NCBI GenBank assembly: GCA_022496185.1
Contig: WTXG01000005.1
Coordinates: 930,001-994,000, forward strand
DNA from: Multifurca ochricompacta
Lineage: Eukaryota; Basidiomycota; Agaricomycetes; Russulales; Russulaceae
Direction: 5' to 3'
Length of the DNA: 64,000 nt
Positions 33,995 through 46,151 of the stretch are shown here, piece by piece. A program made the position numbers and the translations under genes. The notes beneath the pieces were generated by a model. The model was not told the DNA's origin, searched no databases, and saw nothing but the letters and a program-made list of their open reading frames with translations. Numbering within the stretch: position 1 is the stretch's first letter; every line of letters starts with the position of its first letter.

Positions 33995-36540
33995 ATGTCT
34001 CACCATGATCAATGGACTACTCAGCCTCTTCATGTGCCAGAACCACAGACCCCTTATCCTATACACGACTTACAACATGCGCCTTGATACAATATAATCA
34101 AGGCCACACCGACCCAAAAACGCCCTACGATGGGGAGAGATTCCGACCTAAGAGTAGAATAAAGGATCCCGTTTTCCTCATCATCTTTCTTGTGCAGGTA
34201 CGGTTCGGCGGCTCAGTTGTTTTTGAGCGTCTCGTCTCGCGCGCGCGCGGGGGTTTCATCACTGACGCGGACTCCCTGACCCGTTTACAACGTGGTAAAG
34301 TTCGCAGGATTTTGCGTTGTATCAGTGTTGGCCCTTTCGACATGGATATCCCAAGGCGGACTGGGGGGTGGCCTTGGCGGTGATAATACCGGAACCTCCG
34401 TTACCCTGGACAGGTACGCAAGGGAATCGGTTTGCAACACGGTCAGGCCCGGGAGCTGACGGTCTTTAAAGACATACGGTGTACCTCCTCCTTTTTGTTA
34501 TTGCGACGGCCCTTCTGCTATCAGTTTCATATCTGATTCTCGCACGGGCCTATACGAAACTGACTGTACATCTCTCTCTCATCCTCTCCATTCTGCTCAA
34601 TGTGTACGTTTGCTCTGCATTGTTACGTCTCGCGTTTCCTGTCTTATGAAAAAAAAATGACAGGGGGATCTGCATATACTACTACATTATGAAGTATTGG
34701 TGTAAGTCAGTCGCGTTTGCTTAATGCCCATGCTCACCAACATCATCCGAACCTCAGCCGGAGCAATTATTTTCACGGTCATTGCCTCGTGTCAATACTA
34801 TCCTATGCAGGATTTAGGTCCCGTATCCCATTAGCATCTCTACTCTTGCAGGTCGTCATGGACATCTCAAAGCATCATAAGTCCGTTTTCGTTGTTGCTC
34901 TGACAACTTTGTTGCTCCAAGCTGCTCTAAGCGTGTACGCCACCACCACGTGCGTCCCTTGCGTACTTGAGGCTCACTTTGCCATCTTCCTAGGTGGTAC
35001 TCATTCACCGTTATTGCTACGTATGTCTCCGTGGTTTACCGTGAAAGGGCGTAAGTCCTGATCGGAACCCACAGTTACGCCAAGTGGACACCTGGCAATC
35101 CTGGTTGGTCGCAAAACTCATCAAACAGCTCTCTGGTATTGACGAGTTGCAGCTTGCAGTGGGAGTACGTCGTGTTCTTCCGGTACTGTCGCTGGACTAG
35201 TATTCTTTGAAACCTTCTCGTACATATGGACTTCAATGGTGATCAGCAACGTTTCTCTCACTACGTTGGCGGGTGGACCGTTCGGAAGCGCGTTTTGTCC
35301 CTTCAGGCGTGGTGGACACCGAGCTGAACAGATTCTCTCAGACTGGTACTACTTTGGTCCTCGAGAAGCAGGCTTGATGCCGAAGCACCCAACTCTGAGC
35401 TCGTTCTGGAGGGCATCCACTCTGTCGCTCGGATCCATTGCTTTCGGATCCCTTATAGTAACCGTTCTTGAGATTACCAGGCTGCTTCTGAGTGCTCTCA
35501 GGAATAACGCCAACGCTGAAGGACATCGTTAAGCCAAAAAGTGCACTGGTGGTAGTTCACCCATTCTGACCTCTTTGTGTTGTGATTGTAGCCGTAGAGG
35601 CCTGCCTTGCGTGCTGCGCCGAGTGCTTTATTGGCTGTGTTGAGGGCATGGTGCAATATTTCAACAGGTGAGAAGGTCCAAGTGCTGCAGCGTGTTTTGG
35701 TTCATAGAAAACGTTGCAGATATGCATATATCGAGATAGGCATGTCGTATGAATAGAGGTACCGACCAAAGTTGACCTTCTCAGCTTTGTATGGGAAACC
35801 GTATATCCGTGCTGCCAAGGACACATGGAACCTGTTCCAAGACAGGGGTAAGCCTGCAGACTGTCGTTCGTACCAGTTGCTGTATTCATATCCCACCTGC
35901 AGGTATAGATGCACTTGTCAACGATTCGCTCGTCAGTATAAGTGAGTCCAGCATGTTTGCCCCGTTCTGTGATCCAGGGTTGACGCTCGCGAAGCCTTGA
36001 CTTGGGGTGCTTATGCCGTAGGCATGTTGTGCTCGTTGTTCGGGTTCTTATACCTGCGGTGTGAGTTTTCACCCGAACCTGGGTGTCACTCATCCTCATG
36101 TAAATGCCCTGCTAGACACACACCCGTCGTATAACGATCAAGGTCAATATACGGCCCCTGTCGTTTTATTCTCTTTTGTCATTGGTGTTCAATTGCGTGA
36201 GTAACATGTGTTGATATTGGCGATGATTATGTCGTAAACGTTGAAATAATGCTTCTGTCTCAGAACTAACCTTGGGTGCTGCTATCGAGGCCGGCGTTTC
36301 TACCATGTATGTGTTTTTCTCTCTCATTTGTTTTTGGCCTCCATCGTGTTGGATGAACCTCTTTTTGGTCAAGATTTGTGGGGCTTGGTGAAGATCCTGG
36401 TATTTTGGCAGTTCGTGCCCCAGAACTGTTTGGGGTACGGCAGCTTGTGCACATCTTTCCGTAAATCTTATTAACTTTCTGTGACATAGATGATTGCCGA
36501 TAGATACCCACATGTTGTTCAAGGTGTTCCCAGAGTTTGA
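33995..36540 (+). CDS. PNS1: choline transporter-like protein Pns1
   Basis: This is a polytopic membrane protein of the CTL/SLC44 family; yeast Pns1 is plasma-membrane located, but its substrate is unsettled. The cytosolic head begins MSHHDQWTTQPLHVPEPQTP. It is followed by PYDGERFRPKSRIKDPVFLI, GGDNTGTSVTLDR, several transmembrane helices (TVYLLLFVIATALLLSVSYL; RSRIPLASLLLQVVMDISKH), TLAGGPFGS, WYYFGPREAGLMPKHPTLSS, NNANAEGHPVEACLACCAEC, IDALVNDSLVSITLTWGAYA and EDPGILAVRAPELFG. It ends DRYPHVVQGVPRV. At least ten introns fit. One, after YAYIEI at 35739, has a GC donor (gcatgt). Two -1 frame changes without introns lie near 34085 and 34795. It follows the PP2C gene by 356 bases on the same strand. 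Confidence 0.92.
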
Positions 36541-36939
36541 GGGTACCTCGGTGGCAAGCAAGGCGCGGCCTTGTCTCATGCGCAAGGCAGGAGGGTGGCC
36601 AGATTTAATGAACAGAGTCTCTGGGAGGACACTTATTGATACCGATATGAAGCAATGAGGGGTTTTGTCGTTGTCGATTATGCCGTTTATTTGATCTACA
36701 ACTTGTCCGTGTCACGGTGACCGCTAGTGAGACTAGGTGTCATCATCACATCCTCGTCGTCCTTCGTCCCTGTGGTGTGTGATCACGTGCTCGCAATCAC
36801 GATTGACGTCATTGATTGTCATTGTCGTTGCTATTACTTTAAATGAACGTGGCACGTGCAATGGCGGTAAAGGGTTAGTGGCGTCGAGCGTCGAGAACAC
36901 CGGTCATTGTGTTTCTAGTCTAGTTACCCCTCCCCCGTG

Positions 36940-37878
36940 ATGAGGAAAACCTCTTACGCAGTCACTTTTCTTCTCGTCTTGGTGACCTTGACTCTTGTAA
37001 GTCATCTCTCTCTCTTTTTCTTCCAATACCTATCACCGGTGGATTCATTATACAGAACATCCTCGCTACTAATCGTACAGATTGGTGATCCTTCTCTTTC
37101 TTTGTGAAATTCACATTCAGCTCCTAATCGGCCATTATCAGGCTCATAGATAAGGGGCGCGAGTTCCTATACTCCCGTACTATCGTCCATTATGGTCTCA
37201 TGACCCGTTGCGAGCGCCAAGTGATCAGGATTCCCGACCAATCTGATGATGGGCAGGTCTTGTACACGGCTTTCAAATGCCGCGATTTCCCCAAGAGCGT
37301 CAGCGATCGCTGTGACAAGGAGAATCGCTTGTTTTGCGCAGAGTGGACGAGCGCGGGGTATTCAGCTCATATTGGCATCGGCTTTGGCGGCATGGCTCTT
37401 TTCGCTCTCCTTATTGGCGTGAGCACTCACTCGAGGAGGAGGAGGGTTTGGAAGGCTGTCGCTGGACTTGTGACGCTCAACGGTGCATACCCACACTCTC
37501 GCTAAACCATCGGTGATCGCTTACTTGTTGTTTTTACCTCCCATTTCCACACCAGCTCTCTTTTCCATGATCGCATTTATTATCGTGACTGATTTGTTTC
37601 GAACCTCCCACCTCCCAGATTTTGCCTACACGCGACTTGGTACGAGAGCCTTTATCTTTTTTTTACTCCCCCCTCTCCCCTGCTTTGTTTTTTTCTAGCT
37701 GACAGTATCTCATTTTTTTCTTTCTTCTCCCTTGACAGGACCGGCGTGGTATATCAACATGTTGTCATGGGTGTTCAGCTTTCTCATTGTATTTGGCGTC
37801 ATCTGGACTGGCAAGGCAGCTGATCAGGGCCACAAGTGGGCTGCAGGCAACCGTGCTTATACTCGCATCGCAGAGTGA
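36940..37878 (+). CDS. tetraspan membrane protein, SUR7/claudin-like
   Basis: Five exons (36940-36996, 37056-37084, 37142 to about 37479, then two more) encode a small four-helix membrane protein of about 220 residues. The first helix is TSYAVTFLLVLVTLTL. Between helix 1 and 2 lies an extracellular-type loop with paired cysteines and aromatic residues (EFLYSRTIVHYGLMTRC, FKCRDFPKSVSDRC, RLFCAEWTSAGYSAHI). Helix 2 is FGGMALFALLIG, followed by RRRRVWK. Helices 3 and 4 are LFSMIAFIIVTDLF and YINMLSWVFSFLIVFGVIW. The tail ends NRAYTRIAE. This layout (long Cys-bearing first loop, four helices) is that of fungal SUR7/PalI/claudin-like proteins, which organise plasma-membrane domains. The exact subfamily is not certain. 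Confidence 0.75.
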
Positions 37879-38003
37879 AAGGTACTGTGGCCTATTCCCT
37901 GCATTTATAACTTTTTTGCATCCGTCCCAAAGAACCTGCAAATTCGTGTAATATTTCTTTCCGATAGATCGTATCCATATGTACATTTACGCTGTCGTCA
38001 CTG

Positions 38004-40109
38004 TTATGAGTCTTCAGATGATGGATAATCAAATTGCTCATATAGCCGCAATGTCTCGTTCCAATCGCGCTTTCGGCGTTGCCGCAGAGAGAAATACCCA
38101 GCTTTGCTTGCCCAGCGGCCAATCACTTGACCCTCGTCCTTCCTCCCATCCAGCGCAAAGTACCGCTCGGGATCGGGTGGGAGGCCAAGTCCCAGCACTG
38201 CAAGGTGGATCACGCGACGGTGCAGATCCGCACGCGTGACACGCAGGCGTGAGAGTGTTGCGGGGTTGACGCGTAAGAGTCGTCCAAGCGCGACAAGCGC
38301 GCGAGCCGCTGACACGGCGTCTTCGAACCACCGAAGCGACATCCACATGAGCACGGGTACCGCCACCACCGTCACGGGAAAGATATGTAAGGTAAGGAAC
38401 AGTGCAGTGGCGTAAACGCACAGGCCAGAAACGAGACCGTAGATGAGTTTGTACTGTGCAATCTCATCCCATGTGTCCCAGACGGGTCCGGTCTTCTTAA
38501 AGTTGTGTACCGCGTAGAAGGTCGTGGCTGCGATAGGGAGCCAGAGGACGAGACCGCCCAGCGAGATGAAGAGTAGAAAGGAGGCCCAAAAAAGGCGCAG
38601 CACCATACGATACACTATTACTGGGCGCGAGAGCGGACGGCGAATGCGATCGTCTCGAATTCGTAACCGATGAAGTTCAGACTGATACGCCTGCCAGAAG
38701 TGGCCATTTATAACATGCGTCCAACAGAGACATATCGGCTTACTTGGAGATTCTCTTTGAGCCTAATAATATCTTCATCCTTCAGCTGGGTGCTCACTTC
38801 TGAGCTACATGGGCCCGTGCTGGAGGTGGGATCAGGGAAAAGATGGCCTGCCTTGAACGCCTCTAAAAACGCCCTGGTCACCCGAACGTAATCACCGAGG
38901 CTCATTGCGGTGCCCAAAGGGGCGTATATAGGCGTCGCCATTTTTGCCGCCCGTATCAGACTCCAAGAGGGAGCGTCGAATGTTCCAACAGCTATCTGCC
39001 GATGCATCTGAGTCGTGACGAGTCGAATGTTATCGTAATTTACGGGTTCTAACAGCTCCGGGTTGTCCTGAAGAATGTTAGGGCATTATCTCAGTGGCGG
39101 CAACGATCATCGCACCTTCGGGCGGAAGGTAAACGGGGGGTGGAATGTGACCAATACATCCGAACGGAAATGTTGTCGGTGCCTCAACGTTATAATGAGG
39201 TGGTGAGTAGAACTAGTTTTGATCGACCCCACTTACATATACGTGATAGAACACGTGAGAATGGAAATCTCGAAGTCGATATCGTTGCGGTTGCGAGACA
39301 GTATAGTTGACACAATGCGCGCGACTGTGTAGCCGTAAGTGAGTAAACGCGGAGCCAATTGAGCGCACGTACCTCCTGTCTTCAGAGGGGCGATAGTAGG
39401 GTGATACCTACTGGCTCCTTCCGGGAATAGACACACAGCGCCGCCCATCTCCAATGTCTGGTGGCAGTAGATGACTTGTAAGAAGTTCCACTGCGAATTG
39501 GAAAAGTTCGTACTCGAGTCAACTTTGCCATGCATGCGTCATTATTAGCCGTACCCTCGGCAAAATCCTTGCGCCTCTGGATGGGCACAGTCCCAGCGGC
39601 TTCGATGAGCCAGCTCGTCAATGTCTTTTTGCCAAACTGGGTTGATTTAGCTGTGAGATGCAGCATATTACGTTTCTTCACAGAAGCTGTTGAGTACCAT
39701 AGGACCATAGAAGATTAGGTATGCCAAAATTTGACGTACTTTTGACGGAATCGCGGTGACAAGGACTCTGAAAGGGGATCGACTCAAATAACGGGGATAG
39801 AGATGTTGTGAAAGCCATACAGAGCATCAGTTAACGAGTTGGTATGGTTGGCACAGACAATGCTGCGTTTTTTCGTGTGGGTCGAAGGACGAAACACGAA
39901 GGAGTATGGGTATAGCTGGCTTACCAAGGTCGTCCTGTCTGAGGAATGTTCTCCACGCCTTCCACGACAATGGTGCCATAGAAAATCTTGAGAACAATCC
40001 TGAATAGTATCCTGACAGAAGGAAAGAGATAAATCTAATGTCTGTTCAAAATAGAGTGGAATCACCGTATGAGAAAGTATGTCCATGGCACAGGTGACTC
40101 TGGAGGCAT
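38004..40109 (-). CDS. glycerol-3-phosphate acyltransferase (Gpt2/Sct1-like)
   Basis: This ER membrane enzyme performs the first step of phosphatidic acid and triacylglycerol synthesis, acylating glycerol-3-phosphate or dihydroxyacetone-phosphate. The start is ATG 40109 (MPPESPVPWTYFLIR). It joins across an intron (40065-40012) to ILFRIVLKIFYGTIVVEGVE, then NIPQTGRP and, after another intron, CIVCANHTNSLTDAL, which holds the PlsC NH-x4-D catalytic motif. Later motifs are GGAVCLFPEGASRYHPTIAP (PlsC motif III), VGTFDAPSW and AAKMATPIYAPLG. The last exon (to 38004) has two hydrophobic spans (LFWASFLLFISLGGLVLWL; LTLHIFPVTVVAVPVLMW) and a basic tail ending YPSSEDS. It diverges from RRP12 with 307 bases between the start codons. 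Confidence 0.92.
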
Positions 40110-40416
40110 GTAATATGCTCGATAGTATAGTAAAAGTAAGTAGTTAGTAGTTAGCGGTGTGGTAGAGAAAGGTGAGCGAGCGAAGGGGATAAAGGATTCG
40201 CAGCCAAAGATAATAATTACGAACACTGTGAGTAGAATTCGCTTCGTTGTTTATTCCATCGCCATGAACGTGCGCATGTAACCCGGGCTGAGGTGAGGGG
40301 GAAGAGGCAGGGGGAAGGGGGGGGGTGAAGGTGAGTATATGAGATTATGTCACATGACGGAGCAACGTGCTCGCTCTAACTGGTACCACCACACTACACA
40401 CCCACACACAAACACA
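40110..40416. promoter_or_regulatory. divergent promoter, acyltransferase/RRP12
   Basis: These 307 bases hold the upstream elements of two divergent genes. A G-rich patch (40298-40328) and CA-rich DNA (40390-40416) are visible. No specific operator is recognised. Confidence 0.5.
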
Positions 40417-43400
40417 ATGTCTGTGTCTGTGTCCGATGGCTTAGATCTAGCTTTGTCAAAAATTCGACCACATACTACTTCTTCACTTGAACATCAAAAA
40501 ACACCCGCAACCTTGTTACATGCACTCGAAGCTACCTAGATGAGCGGAAAACTGAGAGATCCCCAACTGCGTACTTCGCGGCTTTACTTACTACCTTAGA
40601 TGGCACTTTGCAAAAGGATTCGTCCCTTGCATTGGGTTTGGTGAGGGCGATATGCTTCCCGCAGAGCTATATCTTCTTGCCTTGATCGCACCTTTTGTTT
40701 CTCCACCGGTCATCCGCGGAAACCTTGACACCATTCTATCCCTCACATCGCCTCTTTTCCCATCTTTGATGGCTCATGCTCCTCCTTTGCGATCACAAAT
40801 AGGACTATACGGCTCGATTATAAAATCACTTGACCGATCCAGCTGGAAGTTCAGGGTGTCCGGCAGTCCTTTGCTTCTATTCTTCAGCTTTGTCTAGATT
40901 CTCGACCCAAAGTACGCAAACGAGCAGGCGAGGCTGTCAAAGACGTTTTGTCTTCCCCACCGGCCCCATTGATTCGGCATCCCTACAGTGACCGAGTCGC
41001 GGAGTGGGTAAAGTCAACGCTGGCTGATGTCTCTGCAAATCCTGTGGCTAGATCAAAGCACAATCGATCCAACATGGAGGCTGCTGAGGTCGCGCTGCAT
41101 CTCCTTTCATTTTTGCGTCTCGTGATTGTGCAACTGCCTCCATCCGTAAGTGGTTACCTATGCTGGTTCTTCCTTGTAACCTTGCTTTTCCAGTCCCACT
41201 CTGTGATCGTCACCCTTCTTTTGACACTACCTCGTTTAGGAAATCATTATCTTTCGCAATGCGTGTATTCGATATTATCCGACCTTCTTTCCGCAACCAT
41301 AAAAGGCGACGACTTAAATGTCGTCTCAGAGGTACCTCAGATCCTAAAAGCTGTCCTTCCTCTCCTCCGCCTAAAGCTGATGCAGCGAGTGCACCTGCTT
41401 GGCTTGAACTCCTCGGAAACGCTTTGCGTGCTTGTAAGGATGCCAACCCACAAGCATCCGCTGGCGAACTGGGGAAAGTGTGGAAGGCTGTCTGGGTGTT
41501 CTTGGAATCATCCGATGCGATCGTCAGAAAAGCTTCTTGCCGATCTCTCGCGCTTCTTGCTGAATGCTTTACACCTGAATTTATAATTCCCGCCATGCAA
41601 GAACACAGTCAACCTGAGCCGAAGTCGGCACTCGGAAAGGTCGTTTCGCAGGCCGAAAAGGCATTCGAGTCGCTCGCATTCGCACGCTCTATGTCGGAAC
41701 TCCTTTCCACGATTTCAGTGCTCATCGCGAACCTTCGTTATCGCGATGAGCCGGCAGGGCCGACCGCAGCCGAAGTCTTATTGCTCCCGTTAGTACAAAG
41801 GATCGGGAATATCAGAACAGAAAAAGTTTCGAGCATAAAGAAGCAGCTGATAAGGTTCTCAGCCAGGCTATGGCGACAATGGGACCCGCAGTCCTGTTGA
41901 ATGCATTGCCCCTCAACCTGGAGCCCACTGATCGGTTAGTTCACCTGAGATTCTGGCATACACTCACCAATTACTCATATTTGATGCAACACTAGGCAAA
42001 GTGGTCGTGAGCCCCGCGCGTTCCTCTTGCCGCTGTTGGCACAACCACACCCCTCGCCGCTTGGTCATTTTGTGTCCTACTTTGTTCCTCTTTCCGAGCG
42101 TATGTTCAACCTTCAGCAAAAAGCTGAGTCAGAAGGCCGTCACTCCGAGGCGAAGGTGTGGAAGGTCTTGATCGCTCAGGTCTGGGCAGGGCTTCCCGGC
42201 TACTGTTGGTCAAAAGCGGATACGCAAGAGGTAAGCCAAGCACTCGTGGAAAATTCGATCACTATCCTGTTCGTGATCTAACCCCGCCCACGTAGGCTTT
42301 AAGTCCCGCGTTCTCACAAATGCTTTCACAAATATTGTACACACAAGTTGAATTACGATCCTTTGTTTTGAGAGCATTGAAGATCCTTGTAGACTCCAAC
42401 GTAATAATTACATCGCAAGACCAGTCCCTTTTGGAAAAACTCCCACCCGGGGTCCGCGCGGACAACATTTCTCAAGAACAGGCGGCGAAGAACGTCGATT
42501 TCCTGCGTAATCAGGCCGAGAGTTGGCTTGCGGTCCTATTTAACATGTTTGGAAGTGCTGATCGAGACACCCGAGGAATGGTCGGAGAGGTAATTGCCCC
42601 CTGGCTGAGTATTGCAGGGGACTCCGTACGTTCTGCTGAGCCTGTATCATTCTTGTAACTCATCATGCCAGCAGGCTATCACTCAAGCGTACCACAAAGT
42701 GTCCGATCTTTTTGAACAGAACTTGAAAAAAAACCAGTTTGGTCGTGGCTTAACCGACACGGGCAATGTTGTTGCGATGGCCCAGGATCTCCTTGTTTTC
42801 ATTTTACCCTATCTCTCGACCCAAGATGCAATCGGGTTGTTTGACATGATTATGTCCAAGGATGTGCTTGTCAATCAAGACAATGGCATACAAAAGCGGG
42901 GGTACAGAATTCTAGCAAGGTTAATCGAGGGTGGCAAACTGTCATTGGATGTCGAGTCTACGATCAGGCGGCTGGATGAACTGTCAGATGGTCTTTCCCC
43001 CGCTGCGAAAAAGGTGAACCTTGGGATTTTTGGCCTCATTTGGCGTGTGAATAACTTAGGCCCTAAATCACTTTGCAGGATCGACTGCAACTATATGCGA
43101 ATTTGATGCCTTCTATTCCTACTTCAGCTTTGCATATTATCCCATCGTTGATCCCAGAGGCCGTCCTCGGCACTAAGGAGCCTTCAGAGAAGGCTCGTAG
43201 TGCAGCATTTGAGCTAATCATTACGATGGGCAAGAAGATGGCAGAGGGCGGCATCGTGAAACGTGACTTGGTCGACGGTATGGAAGGGGATGGCGCAGAT
43301 GAAGGTATGAACCTCTTCTCGATCAACCATTTGTGTGGTTAAATGGGGAGTGGGTCAGCCAAGGCAAACCTAGAAGAATACATCACCATGATTGCGGCTG

Positions 43401-44721
43401 GCTTAGCCGGTGCTACTCCTCACATGATCAGTGCAACCGTCACTGCCATCTCAAGACTCGTCTTCGAGTTCAAAGGTATCATGATCAACGCAGAATTTCA
43501 GCCAAACTGACTAGCGCCTTACTCCTTGGTAGATGTAATCGCTACAAGCATGCTCAATGAAATTTTCTCACACTTCTTGTCTTCCTCTCCTCTGCCAACC
43601 GCGAGATTGTGAAGTCGACTTTAGGCTTCATAAAGTTGGCGGTTCATACGCTTTCGGAAGATCTGATACGCCCGCAGCTGCGGCAGCTCGTACCTGCCCT
43701 TCTTGTCTGGGCTCATGACCATAAGAATCATTTCAAGACGAAAGTCCAGCACATCTTCGAGCGCATGATTCGACGTTTCGGGTTTCAAGACGTGCACTCG
43801 TGTTCCAATGACGAGGAGGCGGCAAAGGTTCTTTTAAATATCAAAAAGCGCAAAGATCGCGCGAAAAGGAAAAAGTCATTCGCTAGCGGCGACGCCAACG
43901 AAGTTAGTGTTATGTCACTGCCACTCATATGATTGTCAATCACATAATCATAGGAACCTTCGAGGCCTACTACAGGCGATGCGTTCGAAGACGTACTGTA
44001 CGCCAGCGAAAGCGAACTTGGTGACAGCGACAAAAGTGACGAAGAAGTTGCTGGGACGACCAGGAAACGCAAGACTGAAACCTTCGCCACCCGTTTACGA
44101 CTGGACGATGATGAACCTATGGATCTACTCTCAGGGGCGGCGTCTCGCGTCACGAGTATGTTGCCTATACCTTTTTTGCGCTGTGCATGGGGTCATAAAC
44201 CTTTCTTTACAGGTGCAAAGAGTAGTCGTCGGTCCAAACACAGACAAGATACCAGCCACTTTAAAACGGATGAAGAAACAGGCAAGATGATCATCGACGA
44301 CTCTGACCTCGAAGCAGGCGGTGCTGCCGAAGAGGACGTCGCTGGCACTGCGTATCAAGAGGCCATCACATCGGTGGATGGTTTCACACGTCGACCAGGT
44401 GGCCGTGTCAAATTTAACAAAGATACAAAGAAGCGGCGACGGGAGGATGTGATTGACGATGATGTCGAGATGGGCGAGACTGAGCCCGCGAGAACGGGCA
44501 AGAAGCGGAGTGAGGTGAAGCCTGGCCATGAGTTCAAGGCAAAGGTACAAATCAGAGTATGTAATTTTCTGAGGCACACGCTGACTGTCGCCGTTGCATA
44601 GAAGGCAGGGGGGGATCTCAAGAGGAAAGGTGGGGTTGACCCATATGCATACGTTTCTCTGAAACAGGCAGCAAAAAAGAGCAGTCGGCGGAATCGTCTT
44701 GGCGTGGCAGGAAAACGATGA
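40417..44721 (+). CDS. RRP12: ribosomal RNA-processing protein Rrp12
   Basis: Rrp12 is a large HEAT-repeat factor of the nucleolus and nucleus. It is needed for 18S rRNA maturation and for export of pre-40S and pre-60S particles. The protein starts MSVSVSDGLDLALSKIRPHT. Recognised blocks include LPAELYLLALIAPFVSPPV, SRPKVRKRAGEAVKDVL, DLLSATIKGDDLNVVSEVPQ, AWLELLGNALRACKDANPQ, GREPRAFLLPLLAQPHPSPL, DLLVFILPYLSTQDAIGLFD, STLGFIKLAVHTLSEDLIRP and HFKTKVQHIFERMIRRFG. A basic, Lys-rich C-terminal tail ends KSSRRNRLGVAGKR. Many short introns fit. Six frame changes of -1 have no intron: near 40536, 40634, 40855, 41357, 41824 and 43564. Each is mended by one extra base in a short run, so sequence error is likelier than a dead gene. 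Confidence 0.93.
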
Positions 44722-44990
44722 TTCCCCTGCGTCTCACAAGCTGACATGGAAAAAGCCACAAACGGAATGGGGAAATTGGAAAGATCGCTAGTCTTCACTG
44801 TACACATACTTATGATCTTGCAAGTGACGTCGCTGTTCTTTCACGAACGTGATGGGACAGGGCACATGCGTTCAAATATCTCGCATCGTTGAATTGTTTG
44901 GAACAGCTGGAAACAGTGACAGACAGAACGACATTACACGGATACAGATTTCTTCCCGTTAAACACCTCCACTTGAGGGACATGGCATCG

Positions 44991-45903
44991 TCAACCATAC
45001 AAAGTCTGGTCATGAGGGGTGCCGAAGAATCCTTGCTGCCAGCTTAGTGGTTGCCTCCACTCCTGCACCTCCAGTGAAAGTACCCTGGCCACAGCTGCCG
45101 CCATGAGCGACGCGTCAGACCTGTTGTCACCTTCGAGTACAAATTGGAGAAGTGCGGCAGTTGGTACGGCCCAACCTGCGGGGAGATTAGAGAGGATACG
45201 TCGCATGAGGCCACCGCCAGGGATGAAGGGGATCGGTCCTTCATTTTGTGAAGCACCGGGATGTTGAGCAATAGGTGACGTATATTCCGGGATGGGGAGT
45301 TGGGAGATGGACGATAGTAACGAACCTTCCCAAGCAGGAGAGCTTGGTGGATGGATGTAGTAGATGGGTGTGCTGTGTGAGTGTAGTGGGTACCGATGTA
45401 AGTCACAGACAGGCGTTTGAAAATCACGCACGCCATCTGCGCATCCGTCCTATTGGTCATGTCTACGCCAGACAGAAAGAGGGCCGCAGAAAGGTTTGAT
45501 TCCCTAACAAACTGCAGAAGGGCGTCGATGAACTCTTGTTTTTTCGACTGGGGTGGTCTGAGCCAAGGAGCGCTAGCTTCAATAGGACACAGCACACGCA
45601 CAACTAATACCGGTGACCGCTGTTGAACGACCACGATCTCGCATCCCTCTCGACCCCATACTGCAACAACTTGTCTGAACCACGAGAGCTTCAAGGGGGT
45701 GTTGTGGATCGCAGCTCACATTCAAGGGGTGTGGTAACCCCTTCTCTTCCATCTTCCCGCCCACCAACAACGGGAACAAGGTCGCGAGGATCAAATATGC
45801 CAATTGCCCGAAGAGATAGAGAGGCTATCAACAAGTCAACGGCAAGCTGTGCAATATTTGCGGCAGATACGACAGGCTGCCTTGCAAACGATGTGAGTGC
45901 CAT
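44991..45903 (-). CDS. PSMG2: proteasome assembly chaperone 2
   Basis: This protein (Pba2/Add66 in yeast) pairs with PSMG1/Pba1 to assemble the 20S alpha ring in cytosol and nucleus. It begins MALTSFARQPVVSAANIAQL and continues with LRAIGIFDPRDLVPVVGGRE and VTTPLE, then an intron. Next come REGCEIVVVQQRSPVL, SKKQEFIDALLQFVRES and LFLSGVDMTNRTDAQM. After another intron it has SQLPIPEYTSPIAQ, FIPGGGLMRRILSNLPAGW and VQEWRQPLSWQQGFFGTPHD, ending at 44991. One -1 frame change sits in the G-run at 45653-45656, between LLQYG and REGCE. The gene is convergent with RRP12, 269 bases apart. Confidence 0.9.
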
Positions 45904-46151
45904 TAGAAATTCTTAAACAACAAAGACATGACACCAACAACGACCAACGCCTTCTCGTGTAGATTGAAGGGTGTGATTGGGTAGTAAAAGGGCATTATGG
46001 GGGAACTGAGAATATGTGTTGATGTGTGTGTAAGTTGTTGTAATAATCATGGGTCACGTGGATGTGGACAGAAATTGTCATTTCATTTCATTAAATTATT
46101 ATAGTTAGTATGGTTTATGGTTTAAGTTTGCTAGTTCTCAGAGCAGAGCTC

